Shown: one piece after another, positions 55,046 to 64,000 of the stretch
Position numbering within the stretch: position 1 is the stretch's first letter
Layout of the letters: every line of letters begins with the position of its first letter
Assembly (NCBI RefSeq): GCF_000181515.1
Contig: NZ_ABCG01000001.1
Coordinates: 496,001 to 560,000 of the forward strand
Length of the DNA: 64,000 nucleotides
Direction of reading: 5' to 3'
Source: Erythrobacter sp. SD-21
GTDB lineage: Bacteria; Pseudomonadota; Alphaproteobacteria; Sphingomonadales; Sphingomonadaceae
Notes under the pieces: generated by a model
Databases searched by the model: none
The model's input: the letters and a program-made list of their open reading frames with translations, nothing else
Told to the model about the DNA's origin: nothing
Program-made: the position numbers and the translations under genes

Positions 55046-55756
55046 ATGACATGCATTCTCCTTACCGGCTCGTCGCGCGGAATTGGCGCTGCGGCCAAGG
55101 CAGCGCTCGAAGCACGCGGGGCCACGGTCGTCGGGCAGGCGACCTCCAGCGACCGCACCGACACGGTCCCGGCCGACTTTTGCGAACCCTACGCACCGCA
55201 GGAGCTGTGGGAGGCGGCGCTTGCCCGCGCGGGCGGTACGATTGACGTGCTGGTGAACAACGCCGGACTGTTCGATCCCAATCCGATCGAGCGGTCCGAC
55301 ATCGAATGGCTCGACGCGTGGGAGGACACCATGCGGATCAACCTGACCGCAGCCGCGCAGCTCAGCCGGTTCGCGGTGAAACACTGGCAGGAACGCGGAT
55401 GCGAGGGGCGCATCGTCCATGTCGCCAGCCGCGCCGGCCATCGCGGCGATTCGCCCGCGCACTGGCACTATGCCGCGAGCAAGGGCGGCATGCTGGCGAT
55501 GCACAAGAGCATCGCGCGCGCCTATGCGGCCGAGAAGATCTACAGTTTCGCCGTTACGCCGGGCTTTACCGACACAGCGATGGCGGGCGACTATCTCGAC
55601 AGCCGCGGCGGACCGGGCCTGCTTGCCGACATCCCGCTGGGCCGCGTCGCAGAGCCGGAGGAAATCGCCAGTCTGGTCGAATTCTGTGCACTCGACGCGC
55701 CGCCAAGCATGACGGGAGCGACACTTGATGCGAATGGGGCGAGCTATGTCCGCTAG
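55046..55756 (+). CDS. SDR family oxidoreductase
   Basis: A 236-residue short-chain dehydrogenase. LTGSSRGIGAAA is the cofactor motif, VNNAGLFDPNP the NNAG motif, VASRAGHRGDSPAHWHYAASKGG carries catalytic Ser, Tyr and Lys. The EPEEIASLVEF and GATLDANGASYVR C-terminus matches the FabG-like group. The substrate is not known. Its stop overlaps the start region of the metallo-beta-lactamase gene by 11 bases, suggesting coupling. It is divergent from sdhC. Confidence 0.88.
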   Translation: MTCILLTGSSRGIGAAAKAALEARGATVVGQATSSDRTDTVPADFCEPYAPQELWEAALARAGGTIDVLVNNAGLFDPNPIERSDIEWLDAWEDTMRINLTAAAQLSRFAVKHWQERGCEGRIVHVASRAGHRGDSPAHWHYAASKGGMLAMHKSIARAYAAEKIYSFAVTPGFTDTAMAGDYLDSRGGPGLLADIPLGRVAEPEEIASLVEFCALDAPPSMTGATLDANGASYVR

Positions 55757-56684
55757 AACGCTCCTCCTCGCCTCGCTTTCGCTGGCCGCGACAGCCTGCG
55801 CCAACGCGACCGCGCAACCTGCTTCCGATCCCGTCGTCGCGCCCCCTGCATCCGAGGCGGCGCCGACCCCGCGAGAGCGTGTCGCCGCTTTTCTCGAGAC
55901 GTGCGAAGAATGGGACGAGTGGGACAAGCCTGCCCCGCCCTTCCATATCCTCGGCAACACTTGGTATGTCGGCACCTGCGGCATTTCCGCCATCCTGGTG
56001 ACGAGTCCACAGGGCCATGTCCTCATCGACAGCGGAACCGAGAGGGGCGCGGAGATCGTGCTCGCGAATATCGAGGCCGCGGGCTTCGCTCCGAGAGATG
56101 TGCGCTATCTCCTGCCCAGCCACGAGCATTTTGATCACGTCGGCGGTTTCGCGAAAATCCGGGAAGCGACCGGCGCGGATGTCGTTGCATCGAGCATCGC
56201 GGCCGAGGTCCTCCGTAGCGGCGTGGTGAACGAAGGCGACCCGCAGGCCGCCGTCCTCGATCCTATGGCTCCCGTCGAGGTTGCACGCGTAGTCAACGAT
56301 GGAGAGGTTGTGATGCTCGGCGACCTCGAATTCACCGCTCACGCCACGCCCGGTCACACACCGGGCGCGCTCAGCTGGTCCTGGACCGCCTGCAGCAATC
56401 CGGGCGAGCCGCCGATTTGCCGCCGCATCGCCTATGTCGACAGCCTTTCTCCCGTGTCGGCGGACGGATACCGGTTCAGCGACCATCCGGCCTATGTCGG
56501 CGCGTTCCGCACGAGCATCGACCGCGTGCGCGCCCTGCCCTGCGACGAACTCTTCACGCCGCATCCTTCGGCCAGCGGGATGATCGGGAACATGCGCACG
56601 GGGAAGATCGCGTCCTGCACCGATTACGCGGCTGCCCTGACCCGCAAGCTCGACGAGCGCCTCGCCAAGGAGGCCGCACAGTGA
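55746..56684 (+). CDS. bla: Subclass B3 metallo-beta-lactamase
   Basis: A 312-residue exported metallo-hydrolase of the B3 type. A signal sequence (about 1-22, LLLASLSLAATACA) is followed by WDKPAPPFHILGNTWYVGT, typical of B3 enzymes. Zinc-1 ligands are in SHEHFDH (125-131: His126, His128, with Asp130 and His131 for zinc-2), His204 in PGHTPG and a later His in FTPHPSASGM. All metal ligands look intact, so beta-lactam hydrolysis is plausible, though some B3-like proteins have other activities. It is coupled to prmA downstream (GTGA). Confidence 0.88.
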   Translation: MSARTLLLASLSLAATACANATAQPASDPVVAPPASEAAPTPRERVAAFLETCEEWDEWDKPAPPFHILGNTWYVGTCGISAILVTSPQGHVLIDSGTERGAEIVLANIEAAGFAPRDVRYLLPSHEHFDHVGGFAKIREATGADVVASSIAAEVLRSGVVNEGDPQAAVLDPMAPVEVARVVNDGEVVMLGDLEFTAHATPGHTPGALSWSWTACSNPGEPPICRRIAYVDSLSPVSADGYRFSDHPAYVGAFRTSIDRVRALPCDELFTPHPSASGMIGNMRTGKIASCTDYAAALTRKLDERLAKEAAQ

Positions 56685-57583
56685 GCGCGTGGAAACTGTC
56701 CGCCGAAGCGCCCAAGAAGGTCGTGCAGGCCGCCCTGCTTGCGCATGACGAGGCATGGGATTTTCCCGAGGAACTGGTCGTCTCGGGGCGCGAGATTGCG
56801 GAGGACAAGCCCGACGACTGGATCCTCGAAGTCTGGCTCGATCATAAGCCGACCGCCTCAGACAAGAAGTCTGTGGCGTCGCTGTTTGCCGATCGTGCGC
56901 CCGATCTCTCGGTGGAGAAACTGCCGGAACAGGACTGGGTGACGCTGAGCCAGCAAGGTGTCGAACCGATCCGCGCGGGCCGCTTCCATGTCCGCACGCC
57001 CGAATATCCCGAGGACGCAAGCCTCGTCAATTTCGTCATTCCCGCCAGCCAGGCATTCGGGACCGGCCAGCACGAAACGACTGCCGCCTGCCTCGCCATG
57101 CTCGATCTGATGAAGCGCGAGGGGCTGGTAGTGAAGAACCATGCGGATATCGGCACCGGAACGGGGCTGCTTTCCTTTGCCGCCCTGCATCTCTGGCCGC
57201 AGGCCAAGGCGCTCGCTTCGGATATCGACCATGTCTGCGCCGGCGTGGTCGAGGATAACTGCGCCGCCAACGCACTGGCGAAGGGGTCAGGCCCCGGCGA
57301 ACTCACCATAGTCATCGCGCCGGGCACGGATGATCCGCTGATCCAGGCCCGTGCGCCTTACGACTTGCTGATCGCCAATATCCTTGCCGGACCGCTGGTG
57401 GAGCTTGCCCCCGACTTTGCCGCCGTAGTGACGCCGGGCGGGAGCCTGCTCCTGGCCGGCTTGCTTCAGACGCATGAGGCCGAGGTGCGTGCTGCTTACC
57501 GTAGGCAGGGCTTCCGCCTTGCCCGCCGTGTCACCAATGGCGACTGGTCCATTCTCTGGTTGCGCAAGAGCCGCGTGCGGTGA
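56681..57583 (+). CDS. prmA: Ribosomal protein L11 methyltransferase
   Basis: A 300-residue PrmA trimethylating L11. The N-terminal substrate-recognition domain (about 1-100) precedes the SAM domain: FGTGQHETT (about 127-135), HADIGTGTGLLSFAAL, ASDIDHVC, DLLIANILAGPLVELAP with the NIL/NPPY-like loop, and GGSLLLAGLL. The GTG at 56681 overlaps the metallo-beta-lactamase stop. The upstream in-frame extension lies in that gene. Confidence 0.93.
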   Translation: MSAWKLSAEAPKKVVQAALLAHDEAWDFPEELVVSGREIAEDKPDDWILEVWLDHKPTASDKKSVASLFADRAPDLSVEKLPEQDWVTLSQQGVEPIRAGRFHVRTPEYPEDASLVNFVIPASQAFGTGQHETTAACLAMLDLMKREGLVVKNHADIGTGTGLLSFAALHLWPQAKALASDIDHVCAGVVEDNCAANALAKGSGPGELTIVIAPGTDDPLIQARAPYDLLIANILAGPLVELAPDFAAVVTPGGSLLLAGLLQTHEAEVRAAYRRQGFRLARRVTNGDWSILWLRKSRVR

Positions 57584-58260
57584 CACGAAAACGAGCGTTA
57601 CGCATCGCGGCTTGGGTGCTCGGCGCGCCCATCGTCGCCACGCTTCTGTTCCTGCTGTCCGCATGGATAGGCAGTTCCATCCCGCGCAATTCCGAATGGG
57701 AGGAACCGGCAAGCGGTGTCGAGATCATGGTCGGCGACAACGGCATCCACACCGAAATCGTCATGCCGCTGGTCAGCAATGTGAAGGACTGGCGCGAGAC
57801 GTTCCCGGCGAGTGACCTCCCCAACCCCTACCGTCCCTACACCCATGTCGCGGTGAGTTGGGGCGAGCGCGAGGTGTTCCTCAACACACCGACATGGGCG
57901 GATCTCAGCATCCCCACCGCCGTCAACGCAGCCACAGGCGGCGACGGTCTGATCCACGCGGCGCATTATGTCCGCCCTGCCCCCAGCACGACCAACCGCC
58001 CCTTGCGCCTGACCGAGGAGCAGTACACGCGGATGGTCGAAGCGATCGAAGCGCAGGTGCCTGACCCCGGAGGCCGCGAAGTCTATCCGGGCTATGCGAG
58101 TTACGACGTGTTTTACGATGCACCCGGCACCTATCACCTCGGCAACACCTGCAACCAGTGGACGGGCGACACGCTGGCCCTTGCCGGTGTGAAGATGGGC
58201 CGCTGGACACCGCTGCCCGGCGGCGTGATGAAGTGGATACCCGATCCCGAGGCGAACTAG
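57580..58260 (+). CDS. DUF2459/TIGR02117 family protein
   Basis: A 226-residue protein with one N-terminal membrane helix (about 10-33, AWVLGAPIVATLLFLLSAWI) and a beta-rich extracytoplasmic domain. GDNGIHTEIVMPL, TWADLSIPTAVNAA, and GNTCNQWTGDTLALAG define the family (a conserved HTDxx/CNxW pattern suggests a papain-like or LD-type enzyme, unproven). The GTG at 57580 overlaps the prmA stop. Function is unknown. Its stop shares CTAG with the convergent class A beta-lactamase-like gene. Confidence 0.8.
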   Translation: MTRKRALRIAAWVLGAPIVATLLFLLSAWIGSSIPRNSEWEEPASGVEIMVGDNGIHTEIVMPLVSNVKDWRETFPASDLPNPYRPYTHVAVSWGEREVFLNTPTWADLSIPTAVNAATGGDGLIHAAHYVRPAPSTTNRPLRLTEEQYTRMVEAIEAQVPDPGGREVYPGYASYDVFYDAPGTYHLGNTCNQWTGDTLALAGVKMGRWTPLPGGVMKWIPDPEAN

Positions 58261-59369
58261 GCCTCGGCGGTGCTCCCGCGTGCTTCGTGATAGCGGACCA
58301 CCCGCTGGGTCACTTCCTGCATCATCGCCATCCGCGCGGCATAGGAAGCGCGCGTCTGGCCGATCAGCACCGCCAGCGCATAGCGCGTGCCATCGGGCGC
58401 CGTGAGGATGCCGACATCGTTGTATCCCGACTGCACGCCGTCGAAGAACTGGCCGGTCCCGGTTTTGTGACCGAATTCCCAACCGGCAGGCACACCGCCC
58501 TTAAGGCGTCGCGGGCCGGACTTGGTGCGCGACATTGTTTCCAGCAGGAGCTGCGTCGAGTTCTCCGACAATAAGTCTCCGCGAGCGAGCCGGGCCAGTG
58601 CCCGTGCGAGACCCTCTGCAGTCGCGCCGTCCATCGGGTTGTCGAGATAGGCCTCGAAGGCGGCGCGGCGATCCGCCTCCGGCACTTCGTCGCGCGCGTC
58701 GTAGAAGGCATTGCCTTGCGAGTAGGACTGGCGCCATTCGAGCCCGGCTATGCGGCTCTGCTTGGTCCGTTCGTCGGCTCCGAATTGCACGCCTTCGATG
58801 GCGTTGCGGCGCAGGAAGCCCTCGACCGCCTGTACTCCGCCGACATAACGCAACAGCCGGTCGTTGGCGGTGTTGTCGCTCTGCGTGATCGCGCGATCCA
58901 TCAGGTCGCCGTAGTCGGTCGAGAAAGACCCGCGCGCCTTCACGATATTGCGAATGGGCTGGTAGAAAACCGTCAGGTCCTCACGCCCGATGGTGACCCT
59001 TTCGGACAAATCCAGCGCGCCCTCGTCCACCCTGTCGAGCGCGGTCATCGTCACCCACAGCTTGCTGACACTCTGCTGCGGCATTGGCGCCGAGCCGTTG
59101 TAGGACATCGTCGCCAGGCTGTCCGCCTCGGTCACCGCGATGCCCACCACACCGTCGAAGCCTTCGCCGATATCCTGCAGTTCGGCCTGCAGGGCCGTCT
59201 GTGCGTCGGTCAGTTCGGGATCGGGCGGAGCGTCCATTTCCTCTTGCGAGATGGTGATGCGCTTTTCGAATTCGTCCGCGCTTTCGCCGGGCGTGCTGAC
59301 CGCGGTGGCAACGACAAGGAAGGCGCCGACGCCGGCGACGGTCAGGAACAGGACTGGGGAACGACTCAC
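58257..59369 (-). CDS. Class A beta-lactamase-like serine hydrolase
   Basis: A 370-residue protein with an N-terminal membrane anchor or signal (about 7-25) and a penicillin-recognition domain. SxxK is SVSK (Ser100, Lys103), SDN is 164-166 and KTG is 302-304 (HKTGTGQ), the full class A set. I could not see a convincing ExxLN glutamate between SDN and KTG, so acylation may be followed by poor deacylation or a non-lactamase reaction. It is 44 bases from ligA's downstream small gene. It could be a true beta-lactamase or a related D-Ala peptidase-like hydrolase. Confidence 0.83.
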   Translation of the reverse strand: MSRSPVLFLTVAGVGAFLVVATAVSTPGESADEFEKRITISQEEMDAPPDPELTDAQTALQAELQDIGEGFDGVVGIAVTEADSLATMSYNGSAPMPQQSVSKLWVTMTALDRVDEGALDLSERVTIGREDLTVFYQPIRNIVKARGSFSTDYGDLMDRAITQSDNTANDRLLRYVGGVQAVEGFLRRNAIEGVQFGADERTKQSRIAGLEWRQSYSQGNAFYDARDEVPEADRRAAFEAYLDNPMDGATAEGLARALARLARGDLLSENSTQLLLETMSRTKSGPRRLKGGVPAGWEFGHKTGTGQFFDGVQSGYNDVGILTAPDGTRYALAVLIGQTRASYAARMAMMQEVTQRVVRYHEARGSTAEA

Positions 59370-59413
59370 ATCACCCTAACGAGGGGTAAGCCGATGGTTT
59401 CCGAACAATTTCC

Positions 59414-59614
59414 TCAGGATCGATCCTTGCGTCCCATGGAAGTGTCCGGCGCACCCTCATCCCTCGCGTTTTCCTTCGCGTCATCCTCCCGAAAAGCGGC
59501 GGTGAAGGCGACCGCGAAGCACAGACCGATAGCGAGGCCGACCGCGATATTGTCCAGCGTGACGGCGAACATGACGCCGAAAACCGCTCCGAGGGCGAGG
59601 CCGCGCGTGTCCAT
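59414..59614 (-). CDS. Small membrane protein downstream of ligA
   Basis: A 66-residue protein. Two hydrophobic helices (about 5-20, LALGAVFGVMFAVTL, and 23-40, AVGLAIGLCFAVAFTA) with repeated glycines are followed by a charged, acidic tail (REDDAKENARDEG). It starts three bases after the ligA stop and its ATG has an appropriate position for reinitiation. It resembles glycine-zipper-like small membrane proteins and has no assigned function. Confidence 0.65.
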   Translation of the reverse strand: MDTRGLALGAVFGVMFAVTLDNIAVGLAIGLCFAVAFTAAFREDDAKENARDEGAPDTSMGRKDRS

Positions 59615-59617
59615 GGT

Positions 59618-61762
<2,145 letters not shown>

Positions 61763-61781
61763 TCAACTCTTGGGGGAAACC

Positions 61782-62276
61782 ATGACCGATCGCATCCTGA
61801 AAGCTGCAATAACCGCGAGCGTTGCCCTGATGGCGCTGCTGTATGTCGCTCACAACATCGCCAATCTCCAGCAGGCCTACGACTTCTTCGTTTATACCAC
61901 GAGCCATGCCGACCAAGAGGCCTATCCGGTAACCCTGCTTCCGGTCCCGCCTGCGTTTCTTATCGTCATTGCCATGGCGCTGGTGTTCTCGCTGGAACTG
62001 CTGGCCGGGCTTGGCGGATTGTATGGTGCGTGGAGGATGTTCTCGCTTCGCCGCGCAAGTCCCAGCGCCTTCGAAGCCGGTAAGCGCTGGGCGAAGATCG
62101 CCATGGGAGCTGCGGTCGTCAACTGGTGGGGACTGTTCCAGGGGGTGGCGGTCGCCGGATATCAATTGTGGCAGATGCCGCTCGGCCAAGGTCCGTTCGA
62201 CGGGTCATGGGTATACGGCGGAATGGCAATGATGACGCTGATCTATCTCAGCATCTACGAGCGCGGGGCGGACTAA
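61782..62276 (+). CDS. DUF2165 integral membrane protein
   Basis: A 164-residue protein with four hydrophobic segments: about 7-28 (AAITASVALMALLYVAHNIA), 55-80 (PPAFLIVIAMALVFSLELLA), 103-125 and 140-160. The N-terminus MTDRILKAAITASVAL, YDFFVYTTSHAD and VNWWGLFQGVAVAGYQLWQM are typical of the DUF2165 small integral membrane proteins. Function is unknown. The ATG at 61782 follows GGGGGAAACC. It overlaps the recN stop at the 3' end. Confidence 0.8.
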   Translation: MTDRILKAAITASVALMALLYVAHNIANLQQAYDFFVYTTSHADQEAYPVTLLPVPPAFLIVIAMALVFSLELLAGLGGLYGAWRMFSLRRASPSAFEAGKRWAKIAMGAAVVNWWGLFQGVAVAGYQLWQMPLGQGPFDGSWVYGGMAMMTLIYLSIYERGAD

Positions 62277-63937
62277 ACCCCCTCCAGCAACCTGTCCGCC
62301 TGCGCCCGCGCTTCGGGCGTGACTTCCGCGCCGCTCAGCATGCGCGCGATTTCTTCCTGGCGTCCGGCCTCGTCCAGCAACGCCACACTAGTGCGCGTCA
62401 CCGTGCCATCGCTGCTCTTGGCGATTATGTAATGCGTACGGCCCCGCGCGGCGACTTGCGGGCTGTGGGTGACGGCGAGCAGCTGCCCGTCTGCCGCCAG
62501 CCGCGCGAGGCGTTCGCCGATGGCGCTCGCCACCGCGCCGCCCACGCCGCGGTCGATCTCGTCGAAGATGACCGTCGCCGCCCCGCCCTGTTCCGCAAGC
62601 GCGACTTTCAGCGCGAGGATGAAACGCGACAATTCACCGCCGCTGGCGATCTTATTGAGCGGAGCGAAGTCCGCGCCCGGATTGGTCGCGATGAGGAATT
62701 CCACGCTGTCCATGCCTTGCGGGCCCCAGCGTTCTTCGGGCAGATCCGCCACCGCCGTGTGGAACCGCGCAGCGTCGAGCTTGAGCGGCGCCAGTTCGCG
62801 CGCCACCGCTTCGTCGAGCCGCATGGCTGAAGCGACGCGGGTTGCGTGAAGCGCCTCGGCCTCGGCGCGGTAACGATTGCCCGCTTCCTCGGCCGCCGCT
62901 TCGAGCGCGTCGAGTTCCGCCTCGCCGCCCTCGATCGAATCGAGCTGGCCACGCATGGCGCGCATGACTTCGGGCAGTTCGTCGACCTCGCAGCGGTGCT
63001 TGCGAGCCAGCGCGCGCAGTTCGAACAGGCGGGTCTCGGCGGCTTCCAGCGCGGCCGGATCATGCTCCAGCGCACCGGCAGCGGCTTCCAGCTTTTCCTC
63101 CGCCTCGCCCGCCTCGATCACGGCGCGATCGAGCGCGGCCAGAGCTTCGGCCAGCAGCGGATGTTCGGGCGCAATCCGGTCCAGCTTGCGCGCCGCGACC
63201 CGCAGCGAGGCTAGCGGAGAATCCGAACCTTCCCACAGATGCCGCAGTTCCTCGAGATCGCCAGACAGACGCTCCCCCTTCTGCATGTCGGCGCGCGTTT
63301 CGGCGAGGCGCGCTTCCTCGCCGGCCTGCGGTTCGAGCGCGGTCAGTTCCGCGAGATGCGCCAGCAACAGGTCCTGGTCGAGTTTGGCTTGCTCCAGCGC
63401 GTCGCGCGCTTCGGCCAGCCGGTCCTCGGTGGCGCGCCACTTCGTCCACGCCTGCTCCACCTTGGCGGTTCCGGCCCCGGCGAAGCGGTCCAGCAAAGCG
63501 CGATGGCCACGCGGGTTCACGAGGCCGCGATCATCGTGCTGGCCGTGGAGTTCGACCAGCGCACCGGCAATCTCGCGCAACAGCGCCACGCCGACGGGCT
63601 GATCGTTGATAAAGGCCTTGCTGCCCCCGTCCGCCTTCAGCTGGCGGCGGATGATGAGCGGTTCGCCCTCCTCGATCTCGATATCGGCATCGTCAAGCGC
63701 GGTGGCGATGGCGTCGGGCAGAGCGGCGAATTCGAAACTGGCGGAAACGCTGGCCTTGGGCTCGCCCGCACGGACAAGACCGCTGTCGGCGCGATTGCCC
63801 AGCACGAGGCCCAGCGAATCGAGCAGGATCGACTTACCCGCCCCCGTCTCGCCTGTCAGCACGCCCAGCCCGCGCCCGAAATCGAGATCGAGCGCTTCGA
63901 TCAGCACGATGTTGCGGATGGCGAGGCGGGTCAGCAT
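62273..63937 (-). CDS. recN: DNA repair protein RecN
   Basis: A 554-residue SMC-like repair ATPase. MLTRLAIRNIVLIEALDLDF and Walker A GETGAGKS (about 30-37) lead, followed by a long coiled coil (about 160-380), then the signature SGGELSRFILALK, Walker B TVIFDEIDRGVGG and the D-loop HSPQVAARGRTHYII. It acts early in double-strand break repair. The upstream 63 bases contain a GAAC direct repeat but not the N7 spacing of an alphaproteobacterial LexA box. Its stop overlaps that of the convergent DUF2165 gene. Confidence 0.96.
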   Translation of the reverse strand: MLTRLAIRNIVLIEALDLDFGRGLGVLTGETGAGKSILLDSLGLVLGNRADSGLVRAGEPKASVSASFEFAALPDAIATALDDADIEIEEGEPLIIRRQLKADGGSKAFINDQPVGVALLREIAGALVELHGQHDDRGLVNPRGHRALLDRFAGAGTAKVEQAWTKWRATEDRLAEARDALEQAKLDQDLLLAHLAELTALEPQAGEEARLAETRADMQKGERLSGDLEELRHLWEGSDSPLASLRVAARKLDRIAPEHPLLAEALAALDRAVIEAGEAEEKLEAAAGALEHDPAALEAAETRLFELRALARKHRCEVDELPEVMRAMRGQLDSIEGGEAELDALEAAAEEAGNRYRAEAEALHATRVASAMRLDEAVARELAPLKLDAARFHTAVADLPEERWGPQGMDSVEFLIATNPGADFAPLNKIASGGELSRFILALKVALAEQGGAATVIFDEIDRGVGGAVASAIGERLARLAADGQLLAVTHSPQVAARGRTHYIIAKSSDGTVTRTSVALLDEAGRQEEIARMLSGAEVTPEARAQADRLLEGV

Positions 63938-64000
63938 TTCAAACGGGATTAGCGTGCCCCCGCGGCTGCGTCACGGGGGAACGCGCATTTGCGAACAGGA

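Noticed and set aside
63979-63996. Possible LexA/SOS box upstream of recN
   Set aside because: Two GAAC sequences occur but start 14 bases apart (10-base gap) instead of the GAAC-N7-GAAC spacing of alphaproteobacteria.

Overview
This 64 kb window looks like ordinary chromosome from a high-GC alphaproteobacterium, most likely a member of the Sphingomonadales/Erythrobacteraceae (Erythrobacter or a close relative). The clues are strongly GC-rich third codon positions, tight packing with many 1-8 base start/stop overlaps, an exosortase A (XrtA)-associated gene set, a fused 2-oxoacid:ferredoxin oxidoreductase, and the general gene content. The genus is inferred from gene content; no rRNA is present. 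I saw no tRNA, rRNA, CRISPR array, insertion sequence or prophage. No stretch without a gene exceeds about 175 bases.

Layout. 1-5290: the end of zapE, then a small exosortase A/EPS-associated island (secretion-type ATPase, PLP decarboxylase, AMP ligase and a divergent acyl carrier protein). 5291-13037: a leftward housekeeping run (rRNA m5U methyltransferase, NAD(P)HX repair, ilvD, N-formylglutamate amidohydrolase-like protein, ispE, ETF-ubiquinone oxidoreductase). 13120-18374: a rightward run (degenerate uracil-DNA glycosylase-like protein, lytic transglycosylase, moaB, cation exchanger, radical SAM protein). 18371-28884: a leftward run with rluE, an acyl-CoA synthetase, dnaE, glutathione peroxidase and the lolD/lolC lipoprotein exporter. 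29055-31722: purF, an SDR and a PilZ protein. 31854-35730: photolyase, cyclopropane synthase and a serine-hydrolase lipoprotein. 35772-42414: a PAP2 phosphatase, a YdjM-like membrane protein whose 3' end runs into a REP-like palindrome, korAB, an esterase and rppH. 42418-46897: a TPR protein, an RsmB-type methyltransferase, guaB, a tiny acidic lipoprotein and 3-hydroxybutyrate dehydrogenase. 46987-51342: a YpfJ-type zinc peptidase, a BlaI/BlaR1-type pair with a visible operator, a ClpP-like protease and a cyclophilin. 51339-54933: sdhC-sdhD-sdhA followed by a zincin lipoprotein in the position where sdhB might be expected. 55046-63937: an SDR, a B3 metallo-beta-lactamase, prmA, a DUF2459 protein, a class A beta-lactamase-like protein, ligA, a DUF2165 membrane protein and recN.

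How the genes work together. Central metabolism is represented by korAB, sdhCDA, ETF-QO, guaB, purF, ilvD and ispE. Envelope biology is represented by lolCD, Slt, cfa, PAP2 and the XrtA satellite. Several proteins relate to beta-lactams or cell-wall stress: BlaI/BlaR1, the B3 metallo-beta-lactamase and the SxxK/SDN/KTG protein, all between 47.9 and 59.4 kb. The most unusual items are the BlaR1 homologue with a coiled coil in place of a penicillin-binding sensor plus its two-box operator, the sdh operon with a zincin lipoprotein and no sdhB, the long low-complexity N-terminus of SdhA, the exosortase satellite without an exosortase, the uracil-DNA glycosylase-like protein that has lost its cysteines, and the exchanger whose first transmembrane helix lies upstream of any standard start codon.
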